The notes under the pieces were generated by a model. That model was not told where the DNA came from and ran no database searches. It was given only the letters and a program-made list of their open reading frames with translations. DNA of 64,000 nt from Clavulina sp. PMI_390 (taxonomy: Eukaryota > Basidiomycota > Agaricomycetes > Cantharellales > Hydnaceae): positions 1 through 64,000 of the forward strand of contig WIDE01000102.1 of assembly GCA_015039315.1 (NCBI GenBank), given 5' to 3'. The translations under genes and the position numbers were made by a program. The stretch's first letter is position 1, and every line of letters begins with the position of its first letter. Positions 44,553 through 55,816 of the stretch are shown here, one piece after another.

Positions 44553-46574
44553 ATGGCACATTTGTACGCCCTATTACATCACACGTTCCTCTCAATGTCG
44601 CTCATGCCTTCCTCGTCATACTGGCACTGCATTGCCCTTGTCCACAACTCTCCGACCTCAGATTAGAAGCTCTGAAAGAGAAAGCCCTCGACGCATTCTC
44701 ACAACTCAATACTGTTCTATGCTGCCAGTCAACGGCAAAAATTAAGATAGGCGGGAGGTCTTACATCATCGTGAAGGTGTTGGGTGAAGGAGGATTCTCA
44801 TTCGTGTATCTCGCACAAGATGCTGAGAGCGGAGTGAGTCTTTCGTGCTAGCCTCTTTATATCCCATATTGGTGGTTTCTAATTGTGGCCCACTCTTTCT
44901 TGGGATAGCGAGAACTTGCCTTGAAGAAGATTCGATGCCCAACTGGGAGTGAAGGTGTGAAGGAGGTTGGTGTTGATACTCTTGTATCTCGTTCGTACCT
45001 TGAACTCATGGTTGATTTACAGGCCATGCGCGAAGTGGAAGCCTATCGGAGATTCAGGTGAGACACTTTCTGATGGTTCGCTCCCTTGCATCACTCACAA
45101 CCTTCACCATATAGGCACCCGAACATCATCCACATTCTTGTTAGTGCTGAGTTATAGCATGAATTCCCCTTGATCTGCTAACGCGCAACTACCCTTACGT
45201 AGGAATCATTCGTTGTGCAGGATCCTGACGGAGATGGGCAGATTGTATACCTCCTGCTTCCGTTATACCGAGTGGGTTATTTCATCTCTCCCCACTGAGT
45301 ATCTGCTCATATCCCAATCGCGCCGCTTACACCCTCTGTTCTCTCTGCAGAGAGGGAATCTCCAAGATATCATGAACTCCAACTCCATCAACGGCACACA
45401 CACCCCAGAAAAGCGCATGCTGGAACTCTTCCATGGCGCTTGCCTCGCCGTCCGCGCCATGCACACATACCGCCCAAAAGCAAAACAAGGCTCATCTTCT
45501 GGCCCAAGCGGTGCATCCTCATTAGCGCCTGGAACCTCTATGCGACCTCCATCAAGAGGCCGATCACCAGCGCCTGATGGGGATCACGAACATGACGCTC
45601 ACGAACTGCATGGTTTGTTGGGCGGGTCTGGTGGTGATCGTGGCGCACCTGAAGACGACTTGGAGGGTGGCGAAGGTTACTCGTACCCTCAGGGAGGGAG
45701 CATCCCGCAAGCAATCGACAGGGCTCGCGGTGCAGGAGCTGTGGTGTTTGATGGAGACGAGGAGGCTGCTGCTATTGCTGATAGTGGCGAGGGTGCTGGT
45801 GAAGTGGTGCCATACGCCCATCGAGATATCAAGCCTGCGTGAGTCCTTCGTGTCATTCGTTGCCTCGGTCAAGCTCAGGCTGTGCACGAGATTTACCCTT
45901 GCGGCCCGTGCTATTCTTCATGTAGGAACATCATGATCGACGATAACGGGAACGCAATACTTATGGACTTTGGCTCAGCGACGAAGGCCCGGGTACACAT
46001 TGCCAACCGTCAACAAGCTCTCACTCAACAGGTACATTAGTTCAATCTTTTCTTCTCACTGTGTCGCATCAATTATGCTCATTCCGCTCCGACCCCAGGA
46101 TATCGCCGCGGAGCAGAGCACGATGCCGTACCGTGCCCCTGAACTATTCGACGTGAAAACGGGGACTACACTGGATGAAAAAGTGGACATCTGGGTGGGT
46201 TTCTTCCCTTAACCATGCTGAACTACACTCCTCGCTCATTCGATTCTATCGCTCTACTAGTCTCTTGGTTGCACCCTCTTCGCTGTCGCATATGGACACT
46301 CGCCTTTCGAGACATCGCAAACTCTCGATCAGGGTGGTTCATTAGCGATGGCCGTCATGAACGGTACATATAAGCACCCAACCGGACGGGGGGCGCAGTA
46401 TTCAGAGGGCCTTAAGAGGTTGATTGACATTGCCCTTATTGTGGACCCAGCACAGCGGTGTGATATTCACCAGGTATGCATTTCGCCTTGATGCCACTTC
46501 CTACCTCTCGATAATAACACCACCCTTTGTAGCTCATTGATGCTACAGAAAAGGTTTTGCGAACCCTTGACTAG
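44553..46574 (+). CDS. STK16/Env7-type Ser/Thr kinase (NAK family)
   Basis: A complete kinase can be read across about eight short exons: LGEGGFSFVYLAQD (glycine loop), RELALKKIRC (VAIK Lys), RHPNIIHIL, YLLLPLYRRGNLQDIM, AHRDIKPNIMIDD (catalytic loop), LMDFGSA (DFG), QALTQQDIAAEQSTMPYRAPELF (listed in parts: QALTQQ, YRAPELF), VDIWSLGCTLFAVAYGHSPFE and LIDIALIVDPAQRCDI. These match the STK16 branch, including the residues around QALT and the YRAPELF activation segment. Between helix E and the catalytic loop is an insertion of about 110 low-complexity residues, common in fungal orthologues. The first exon is inferred to be only 11 nt (44553-44563) spliced to 44662, giving MAHLLEALKEKALDAF. A Cys pair (VLCC) precedes the domain and may be palmitoylated, as in STK16/Env7, placing the kinase on Golgi or vacuole membranes. 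Confidence 0.85.
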
Positions 46575-46756
46575 GCAATTCACGAGCAAACATGCTTTTT
46601 TTTGTCTCTTTGATCTCGATCCGTGTGTTATTACTTTTTGCTATACATGGGACAATGGCTTCGGCTAGCTTTAATGGTATTGCGACATTAACACCCGCTC
46701 GTGGTATGGAGACCGACACGCTAACTATGGCAGAGCCCGAGATTCGCTCTGCTATG

Positions 46757-47756
46757 CTATGACGTCTTGGCCTTTTTCTTTTTGGGACCATCAGTCTGTT
46801 TTATGGACGAAGCAACTGGCTTCTGCTTCCGTATTCCCTTGCCTTTGACAGCTTGGGTCGTTAGCGCTTTGTCCGCCTGCTTCGTTACACTTGTTTTCGG
46901 TTTTGATTCCCCGCTTGATTTTGGTGTTGTCTTTTGCACTTGCTCGTTGATGGTCGCCGTACTGGAAGCCACTTTGGGGACACTACTATCCTTGACCTTG
47001 GCTTCTAGTCGCGCTTTGCGTGCGAGCTTGCGCTGTTTCCGTGAAAGCTGGGGCTTCTTCGGTTTCGTTGGTGTGGTTGAAGAGTCAGCGGTAACGGTGG
47101 TGGGTGGAGGTTTGGGAGCAGCTCGCTACATACACCAGATCGAAGCAGAGGCCGGTATGGTCAGCAAGGATGGGACAGGATTTGATATAAGGATACACAA
47201 ACGTACTTTAGCTTTTGATGCTTTCGGTGTCATGTCGGCTGTACGGGTGTCCATTCGGTAAAGCACTGCGTGCAGTGTCGGCTCCTCGCCTGACTCTTTC
47301 TCCAGAACATCCGTTGTCGTGATGAAGCGTTTCAGTCGCCTTTGGTGACTCTTGAATAGAAAAGCGATAGATCGAATGAGATACAGGAGGTTTTGAATCA
47401 TTTCATGCTGAGATATTGTCATTGTTGACACTGGAGGTAGGGAAACATACATTCGATTGCTCGTGAGCATCAGTCATACCCCCATGCTTCAGCTTTTTGC
47501 CAGGACAAACAAGGCAAACGTTCAAGTCCTCATTTTCAATATCGGGGACAATATGGTTCTGGATGATTTCGCGGGCACCCACTCCCACTGAAGCCTCCGA
47601 GTCTCCAGCCTCCGAGCCAGCTTCAGAACCATCATCGGACTCAGAACTTGATTCTGAGCCCTCATTGCCACTGAGATCTTCATCCTCTGTAACCGATTCG
47701 TCTTCATCCCTATCGGCCTCTTTCCTTTTTCGTTGATTTTGGACGAATTTGAACAT
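46757..47756 (-). CDS. Basic protein with U1/matrin-like C2H2 finger
   Basis: Three exons. Exon 1 (MFKFVQNQRKRKEADRDEDE) is acidic and Ser-rich, then reads VCLVCPGKKLKHGG and ends MTDAHEQSN. Exon 2 begins SHQRRLKRFITTTDVLEKES. Joined, they form C-x2-C-x13-H-x5-H, a U1/matrin-type zinc finger split by the intron before its last His. Exon 3 is Lys/Ala/Pro-rich (LSRKQRKLARKARLEAK) and ends in KKKKAKTS. The composition suggests a nucleolar or RNA-associated protein; no specific orthologue is recognised. An ATG 15 bases further upstream (47771) is possible. The gene is divergent from the exoribonuclease gene, with only 186 bp between the two starts, so they probably share a promoter. Confidence 0.75.
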
Positions 47757-47942
47757 TTTTGGCGGCCACAAAGTGAAGCTGGATGAGGAGTTTGTTTGGT
47801 TCGAGGGATGCTAACTTCGGTACCGAAACTTTTCAGCGACCTCTCTCCTGCTCATTTTGGCTTCAAGTTTCGTTCTCCTGCTCGTCAGCTCGCCACGTCC
47901 TAGGTAGCTAAGGGAATCTATTCTCTGATACACCTGGCCGCA

Positions 47943-50900
47943 ATGAGACGCGCTATTTCCCAATCAGCAGGCCGAATCCGAATCAATGCGGTGGCACCTG
48001 AAGCGTCCATTGCTTCATCCTCCCACCATGCAAAATTCATTCATACAACCACACGTCATCTCGCGTCATCTTCATCCTCATCGAAGGTCCCAGTAGATCT
48101 TTCCGAACGCGCCGAACTTCCCCCAGAACTTCGAAATGAGATGAAGCTGACACTGCGTAAACTCGTCAAAGCTCACGACGACGGTCCGAATGACCCTCTA
48201 TGGGCGCATACACCTGACCGAGGTATTAGGGAGATGAAGCAGCTTCGTAAAGAAGTCAAATCAGGAGGCAAATTCTCCAAGCGACGTCCTACCTCGGCTT
48301 CTCGCACAGAGAGCGGAGACTCCTGGCCAGATTATCTGCCCGCGTTGGATGCTTCAGAGACATCTGCCATTGGGGATATTCGTGCCGGGCACTATGTTAT
48401 GGTTCAGAGGTACGTGATTTCGTGTGGGGACTAAATGTACCGTTTACATGTATGCTCATATCGTTCCAGGCATGGCGATTCAATCCATGGGGTTGTCCTC
48501 GGATTTCAACAACAGGATCGTAATCTGTCAGCCGTCATTCTAGAAGCTACGGGCTCACTCCAAGCATTCCGTCTCACTGATGTGGCCTTCTTCTACCGGA
48601 ATTTCATCCCTACCGACATCATCGCTCAAACTGGCCTCGAGAACATGCCCCAGAATGAGCGTCAAACCAACGCGCGTATCGTGGTCTTGAAGAAGCTAAG
48701 AAAGCTGATCTCCTCAACGGAGCGCGCAGCTGCTGATATTCAGCAGCGCGGGGAGCAACTGTACCACGCGTACTCGTATCGGACCGCCAGCTCACATGGT
48801 GCACCTGCTTTCGTCCCGGGCAAGACCCCTGACACGAAAGAGGTCAAGTCATCCGATGGAGCTGCATATGCGCCTTCCGCAAACCCAGAGGATGACTTCA
48901 AGTGGGGAAAGATGACACTCACCCAAGCCATGCGTTTCATTTTCGGGTCACAAACCACACTCCGTATCCACCACGCGCTCGCGATGAAGAGTTATCTTCA
49001 AGCGAACCCCGTCCACTTCGTTATTGATGGGGCCGTCCCCAATCTCCTTTCGAGCAAAGCGTACTATCTCCGCCCACGCGCCAATATTCGCAATCTGCTT
49101 TTAATGAAAGATTGGATCCTGAAGGATGATCCTCGCGTAGGAGCCTTTGTGAACAAGGCTAACGCCGTCCTGGAGTATACGCGGAAATTGGCTGTCGCGA
49201 TGCGGGATGCCCCATTGACGGCCGTGGATCTGCAGGACGAAACTGAGAAGCAACGTCTAACGTTCAATAAGGACGACCTTGAGTTTATCCAGTTCATGAA
49301 GGCGAGCATGCGGCGCCAGCGATACGTCCAAAGCGACCCATACGGATCCCTTCTCCCTGTCCTTATCAAGCGTATCGATGGGTATGGAGGCGATGCGCAG
49401 GGACGGTCGTTATCGGGTGTTTTGGAAGGAGGAAATCCTCTCCAGGAGCGCTGGGTCCGTGAGCCAGAACACCTCCCTCAAGCTCCCTCCTCTTCCACTG
49501 CTCCCATCAGTGCTACGGCGCGCAAGGAGAGCTTCCGTGAGGCTCGAATCAACAACGTCATCCATACCCTGAAGCACGATGCCTCAACTCCTGGAGAAAT
49601 CTTCTCTTTACTGAAGGAGTTGGGCTTCTACGTTCCCTGGGATCACATCATTGCCCATGGTGTTGATGGTACGGAGGTGAACCGTCGTGGGTTGGAAGTT
49701 CCTTCAGCCGAGCTAGGGGGCAAGACTCGTGCTGAAGTCATTGGCGAGGAGCGGGCCGAAGTTCTCGTGGAACAGTCTGCACCCGTCATCTCCGGCGTCG
49801 GCGAGGAGCGCTTCGCTCTTGACGATGGCCTCGACGCCGCAAGAGTCGATTTTGGTGACATGCCGGTGTATGTGGTTGACGAGGCTGATGCGCACGAGCT
49901 TGACGACGGTTTGTCCGTTGAGCCGATCCCTGATTCGTCTGATGTTTGGGTGCATGTGCACGTTGCAGATCCCACCTCTCTCATTCATCCACGAGATGTT
50001 ATCTCGCGCGAAGCCGAGCGCATCGGGTCGACCACGTATTTCCTGGAACGCGTGTCCCCCATGCTTCCACCTACCCTCACACATAATCGCTTCAGCCTCG
50101 GCACGGCAGCAGCCATATCAGAGACGACTGGTCGGAGGATATCGCAACCTGTGATGACGTTCAGTCTTCGCGTCAATGGCGAGACCGGCCAGATCCTCGA
50201 GTCCAAGACACGTGTTGGTATGGTCAAGAATTTCAAGATTATTTCCTACGATTCGGTGGATGCGGCATTGGGCAAGCCTGTTTGCGAGCTGATCGATCCG
50301 CTCTCGCCTTCTGGCTCGCTTCCTCGACCTGTTCAACAGCTTGATGAAGCTACAGTGAAAGACTTAGCCATCCTAGACCGAGTAGGACATCGTATGCTTC
50401 TGGAGCGTGCGAAGGATCCCAACGTCACCACCTGGACTGGTTTCCAGTCCGAGCTCCAATTGCTGCCATCAACACCCCAACCCCTCCCTACCATCGATCC
50501 TACATCATACACCCAAACCTTCTTCTCTGGTTTCCCAGAGGCTCGGCTGCTTGTGCGTAAACCAGCGCCCCAGAGCAGTGCACGCCGTAACGTCGCCGAG
50601 TTCATGATTGCGGCAGGTACCGCGGCCGCCTCGTTCGCGATGCGCCAGCAAGGGTCTACTGAGCATCTACAGCCCATGCGACCACATCACGATGCGGAGA
50701 AGAACGTCTGGGAGGTGCTCAAGCTTCCTCAGCACGACGTACCGTCGGCTCGCGTCCCAATTATCTACCGCGTCTCGCCAAGATCGACAGCGTCAGATGA
50801 GGACCTCGCTGCGTTTGTCGCGGCGCGTGACCCACATTCGCTCGACATCCCTCTCTGGCTGCCCTTTGAGCGTAGAGTCATCTTTGGTCAGGGACGCTAT

Positions 50901-51452
50901 TCCGCAGAGCCTGGCCTCCATACCGGAATGGGCTCAGTGCACTACGCCAAGGTGACCAGCCCGCTGCGGCGCTTCACCGATCTAGTCAACCACTGGCAGA
51001 TCAAGGCTACTTTACGCAAGGAGCTGCCGGGCCGTGGGCATGGCGGTCCAAAGGAAGGCGGGAAATGGCCTGCGATGTTCGACAAGGATACAGTCACGCT
51101 ACTGGCGAGCGAGCACACTCAAGCCGAGCGCATGGCGCGACGTGCAGGCAAATCGAACACGATGGGCTGGGTCCTCACAGTCCTGTTCCGCGCCCTCAAC
51201 TCCCCAGCGACAACACCCGAGGCGTTGTATGCCAAGGAAGTCCTACGCAATTTGGATGCAATCATCATGAGTGACCCCACCAAAGATATCTTTACGAAGA
51301 TCTGCCATCAGGATGTGTATATCCCGGCACTCGGCTTGCAGGCGAATCTCATCACGCTAGATGGCGCAGGTGGGATTGGCGAGCAGGTCAAGGTGCAAGC
51401 GCGTGGTGGGACGAACGACTATGTACCGAGGCTCTTTACAACGCTGGTATAG
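47943..51452 (+). CDS. DSS1: Mitochondrial RNB-family 3'-5' exoribonuclease (Dss1/CYT-4 type), 1149 aa
   Basis: Two exons (47943-48409, 48470-51452) join in phase to 1150 codons including stop. The N-terminus is Arg/Ser/Ala-rich without acids (MRRAISQSAGRIRINAV), as in a mitochondrial targeting peptide. The RNB catalytic core has VVDEADAHELDDGLS, the metal-binding Asp cluster, then VWVHVHVADPTSLIHP. Further on are STTYFLERVSPMLPP, and the conserved RNB end HYAKVTSPLRRFTDLVNHWQ. A C-terminal S1-like segment is short. Known: Dss1 with the Suv3 helicase forms the mitochondrial degradosome in yeast, and CYT-4 has a similar role in Neurospora. The length is normal for fungal orthologues and all catalytic Asp positions are present, so the enzyme should be active. 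Confidence 0.92.
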
Positions 51453-52219
51453 GAGTCTCGGCGTAACGATTTGTTACTGTGCTTGCCCTCATAACTTATT
51501 CCGTTTTCTCTGTGACTTGGTTTGGATACATGTTAACAATTCATCCCCCTACCTCACTGGTTACGTTCCTGCTTTGGACCCACATTGTCGCATCAAACAT
51601 CCCATAGTAATTAGCACCACCCCATGTGATCATCTAATCAAAACCCCTTTCATCTATCACAAACTCTTGCATCGTGCGTGCGGATCCAGAGGCACGCACT
51701 GATTGACTGGGAGTGCGTGAATATCAGCACAAATTTTGTGGTGAGAAGGGGGTTTCAACAGTAGAAATCGTGGCCGTGATGGCACAGTAATGGTACAAAG
51801 AGATACAGGTGATGGAAAGGAAAAAGGAGGACGAGGACAGGATTAGGTTTCATGATACGACCTAGGCATTTTGCAGTGATTGGGATGCGATAGGGCGGAG
51901 TAATGAAAGATGATTCAGAGAATAGGATAAAACGAAGCGACAAAATATGAAAATAAGAATTATGGGGAAACTTTGGCAAGATATTAGAGGCCAGGATTCT
52001 AGTGAGACCGTCGGAGGTACAAGAGCCACCATTTGACATCGCCACCAGGAAGGGACGAGCCACTGACATGGGCTGGAACTGAGAGAGAGCAGAAAACAAC
52101 AATTGCAAAAGTGGAAGCGAAAGTGATAGCAGAATAGCGAATGCGGGGGGATGAGGACAGCCGAGGGAAGAGGGACCGAACAGAGTCAAAAGGAAAACAG
52201 GCGAGCCAGTTCGTTTGCT
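51453..52219. other. Convergent intergenic region
   Basis: This 767-bp region lies between two 3' ends (exoribonuclease and RRM gene) and should hold both 3' UTRs. No gene is recognised. Confidence 0.45.
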
Positions 52220-53506
52220 TCAGGCGGGCAGGTTGCCATCTTGTGCCGTACTATTAGCGGTGATATTACCGCCTCCATAATCGTGGTAGGGATTAGCTGG
52301 CATGCCGCGCATCGACATTGCGCCTCCAGGACCAATGTTGGCACCTTTAACACCGATCCATCCTCCATGAGCACCGAAACTCGTGCTATCGATTGGACCG
52401 GGGTGACTATTCGTAGTATCAGCAGGATTGTAGGTTTCAAAGTTCTGCAGACGAGCGGCATGAGGAATATAGGGATGCTGAGGCTGATGCGTATAGTGAT
52501 GATTCTGGATCTGATTCACGGGGTGGTTTTGATTATGATGCTTGTGGGGGTTCTTGTATGGGAAAGTAGCTGATGAATGAGCGGTGCCGTAGGGACGTGG
52601 GTGGGCATATGATGACTGTTGACGATAGGAGGTGGGCTGGGAATCCTTACTGGGTGCGTAACGAGCTGGAGGATCTGTTGGTGAGGACGGAGGGACGAGA
52701 CGGGGAATGGGGAACGGAATCATTTGATCAGTAATCAAGCGCGAAGCAAATTTATCAGGAGATTCTTCAGATTACCTTTGGGCAGAGTTCGATATGGATT
52801 TCCGAGCGAAGACTGCGTGAGCTGTGCCGTGATAAGACGTCCCTGAACAGCACTATGAGACAAAGATGGTACGATGTTAGTACCATTGTTTAGTAGTAGC
52901 GGCAGGCGAGTAACAAAGGAGCAAACAATGTGTGGAATAGTATGGGGTACTCAACTTGTTCTCAAACCACTGCTTCAGTGCGTAAGCCTCATTAGCCGTG
53001 CCAAGGACAACATGGACGGATCTAGCAGCGGGGAGATTTGTTACAGTGAATCAGCCTTTGGTCAACATCGGGAGATGATTTTCGACCATATGGCCACTCA
53101 CCCTTTGCTCTTGCCGTTAACCTTGTGCTCCGAAAAAGTGATGCTTGTAGGTCCGAGCTCAATACCAATCGACCTAGCGATGGTGCGGATATTATCGTCC
53201 GTTGTCCACTGTGGTGTTTTGGATGACAGTAGTACGAAGGGAGAGCGCGCTTTGATGAGGAAGGATAGTTCAAGAACGGTTGAAAGAATGAAGGCTCACC
53301 CAGTTGAGTTCGTTCAGGATGAGCGCGTCGAACCCCAGTTCCTGAGATGATGTTTCAGTACAGTAAATGATATGCAATAGTTCAGTTACTTACGATACTT
53401 TCAGCGATCGGGGTGTCCAGCTACCAGACCCCAGTGGCGTTCTCAGCACGAGAGTACACTCATAATTCGAGGCCCGCACCTTGTCGCTCGCGTTATACAC
53501 GTTCAT
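52220..53506 (-). CDS. RRM RNA-binding protein with Pro/Gln/His/Tyr-rich tail
   Basis: Seven small exons can be joined in phase: MNVYNASDK, LDTPIAESI, ELGFDALILNELNW, then WTTDDNIRTIARSIGIELG with ITFSEHKVNGKSKG. The remaining exons give SVHVVLGTANEAYALKQWF, AVQGRLITAQLTQSSLGNP and DPPARYAPSKDSQ to the stop. The middle exons form one RRM: alpha-1 around DDNIRTIARSIG, the RNP1-like strand NGKSKGSVHVV and a beta-4 GRLITAQLT. This RRM resembles the CPSF6-like type in fungal mRNA-processing proteins. The tail of about 150 residues is rich in Pro, His, Gln, Tyr and Gly and is probably disordered. The intron before DPPARY (GTAATC to CAACAG) is longer than the others and contains an in-frame ATG, so a different 3' start is possible. 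Role in mRNA 3'-end processing or splicing is an inference. Confidence 0.75.
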
Positions 53507-53774
53507 TTTGTGGCGGCCCCAAATCGCTAGTCGGTCCGATCGAGTTTTCGTATACACTCTCACAAGAGGTGGACAGGAGATGGAGGTGGGGAGGAGGGCA
53601 AATCCGCGCGATCGTGACGTTGTGGCTTGCTTGTCCGAAGCCTCGGTCACGGTCTAAATCGGCACGGTTCCCCGCACGGCCCGACCCCTCCCGCCTCTTC
53701 TTAGTTCTTCCTGCCCAAATCTCATCAGATAAAAACTCAGGCTAAACGTTAAAAGAGTGAAGCAGACCACCCCG

Positions 53775-53782
53775 CATAAATA
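53775..53782 (+). promoter_or_regulatory. TATA-like box of the dehydrogenase gene
   Basis: CATAAATA lies 58 bp upstream of the ATG at 53833, in the 326-bp divergent promoter shared with the RRM gene. Confidence 0.45.
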
Positions 53783-53832
53783 CCCCGAATCATACGCAGT
53801 GCTGTGTTGTCACCTTCTCGAGGTCCCACACT

Positions 53833-55281
53833 ATGTCGCACACCCCTACCACCGCAGAGCGCGAACTTGACCTTGGTGTTAGCCAAGTGAAGCTGAGCGA
53901 AGGCCAGAATAAGGTTGCTGTCGTCACTGGCGCCTCATCTGGTATGTCTCGAAGCCACATTATCGCAAACTCATCTCCGTTCGCTGCGAAGGATCTGCCC
54001 AACTGATTGGCCTACGATTCATGACTTTCTTCATCTTTTTACTGTGCTGCTTCAGGGATCGGGAAGGCTACTGCTGTTGCGCTCTCTGCTGCCGGATGGA
54101 AAGTCGTGTTAAGCGGACGAAGGGAGGAGGAATTGAAGAAGACCGCTGGTGAGTGCTTTGGCCGCTTGGCTCACTTACTGGAGCTAGAACTCATCGCTTC
54201 GCCCAAATTTCCTCCATATATCAACGCTTGAATTCTCGACAAATTGTCCATTTCTCCTTGGAACATTTAGATATGTGCCGCTGGGAGAACCTGGTCGTCC
54301 CAGGAGATGTCTCCAAGGAGGATGATGTCAAGACGCTGTTCAAACAAGCAGTTGATACCTTTGGTGAGTCAATCCTTCATACTTGGAGTCATGCGACTAT
54401 CCCGCTGACGAAACCACTATTACCTAGGGAGACTGGATCTATTATTCAATGTATGTGGTTGGGATCATCGCCAGCTGTCGTCCTTCGATAGAGTTCCCTT
54501 CCACTCAACTTCATTCCCTCTAGAACGCTGGAATCAACGGGACATTCGCTCCCATCGACGAGCTCACACTTGAAAACTTCCAAGCTGTCATCAACACTAA
54601 CGTCATTGGTGCATTCCTCTGTGCGCGAGAGGCCTTCGGGGTGTTCCGGAAGCAAGGGAACGGCGGGAGGTGCGTTTCATATCCCCACTACATGATTCAT
54701 ACGACTGGATGCTGATATGACTTCTGTGCTGTTCATTGCTATGGGACGTTCCGGGGACGTGAATAGAATCATCAATAACGGGTCCCTATCCGCACATGTG
54801 CCTCGGCCGTATTCTACCGCGTATACAGTGTCGAAACATGCCATCGCGGGTTTGTCGAAAACGCTCTCGCTAGGTCTGTATTTTCGTCTCCCTTCTGCAT
54901 GACGCGCGTGGTATCTCACCTGGCTCTCTTTATATCATCGTTCTGTTTTCATCTATTCGTTTACACTATGATAGATGGCCGCCCGCTTAATATCACTTGC
55001 ACCCAGCTCGACATCGGGAACGCGTCGACAAGCATGACGGCTGGTAAGACTTCCAAGGCGCCCCAGGCCGATGGCACGCTGAAGGAGGAGCCCACATTCG
55101 ATGCTGCGCATGTGGCTGAGACAGTGGTGCACATCGCCTCTATGCCGGTAGGGGTGACCATGCTGGAAGTGAACATTATGTGGGTGTCATACCGCCTACC
55201 TTAAGGTGTATTATGACTAGTATTGACGATATTTCTCTTGTCAATAGGGCTGCTGGAGTGCCATACGTAGGACGAGGGTAA
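53833..55281 (+). CDS. Short-chain dehydrogenase/reductase (classical SDR)
   Basis: About eight exons. Motifs in order: [10 protein letters not shown] joined to [18 protein letters not shown] (the NAD(P)-binding TGxxxGIG), [62 protein letters not shown], which supplies the catalytic Ser-Tyr-Lys set, and a C-terminal [16 protein letters not shown] loop. It ends [10 protein letters not shown] at 55281. The Arg in SGRREEEL after beta-2 favours NADP(H). The substrate cannot be told from sequence. It lies immediately upstream of CYP51 in the same direction, but a link to sterol synthesis is not supported by any motif. No signal peptide or membrane span is seen, so a cytosolic enzyme is expected. 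Confidence 0.88.
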
Positions 55282-55816
55282 GGCGAAAAAGTGGAGAGAT
55301 AAAATTTTCAATAGGCCCTCCTCGAAGAAATCTTGTATTGTACCATTAGCAATTGCGCAGATAATAGCTTTCTGTAAAAATCACGCGATTCCATTGGCCA
55401 GAAGGAAAGTCCTCACAAGCAATTAGTCAACACCGCAGGTTTCATAATTGAAGCGGTCTGTCTCCCTCTGAAACGAACATACTAAGCTTAACACTGCCTC
55501 TCAGTCGAGAAACCAGCGTTCCTACAAGAATGCACCTCGTCGTAAATCACATTGGTGTGAGAGGTTCATTTAGGTTTTCCCGAAAAAGGAAGTGCATCAC
55601 GTGACCCTCCGAATATCGTTCGACCTGCTCAAAATTTGGTTTCTGGGCTGATCACATCCACCTCCTCTCTCCCTGTTTCTACCGAGTTTTTCGCTTATAA
55701 ACTCGTAGAGCACCTCCTCCTCCTCCTTCCACCCCCCTTCAATTTTCCCCCCTTCACGTTCAGACGAGCCGACCCACACCCCGCTGACAGCATAGAAGCG
55801 GAACGTCACTCTCAGG

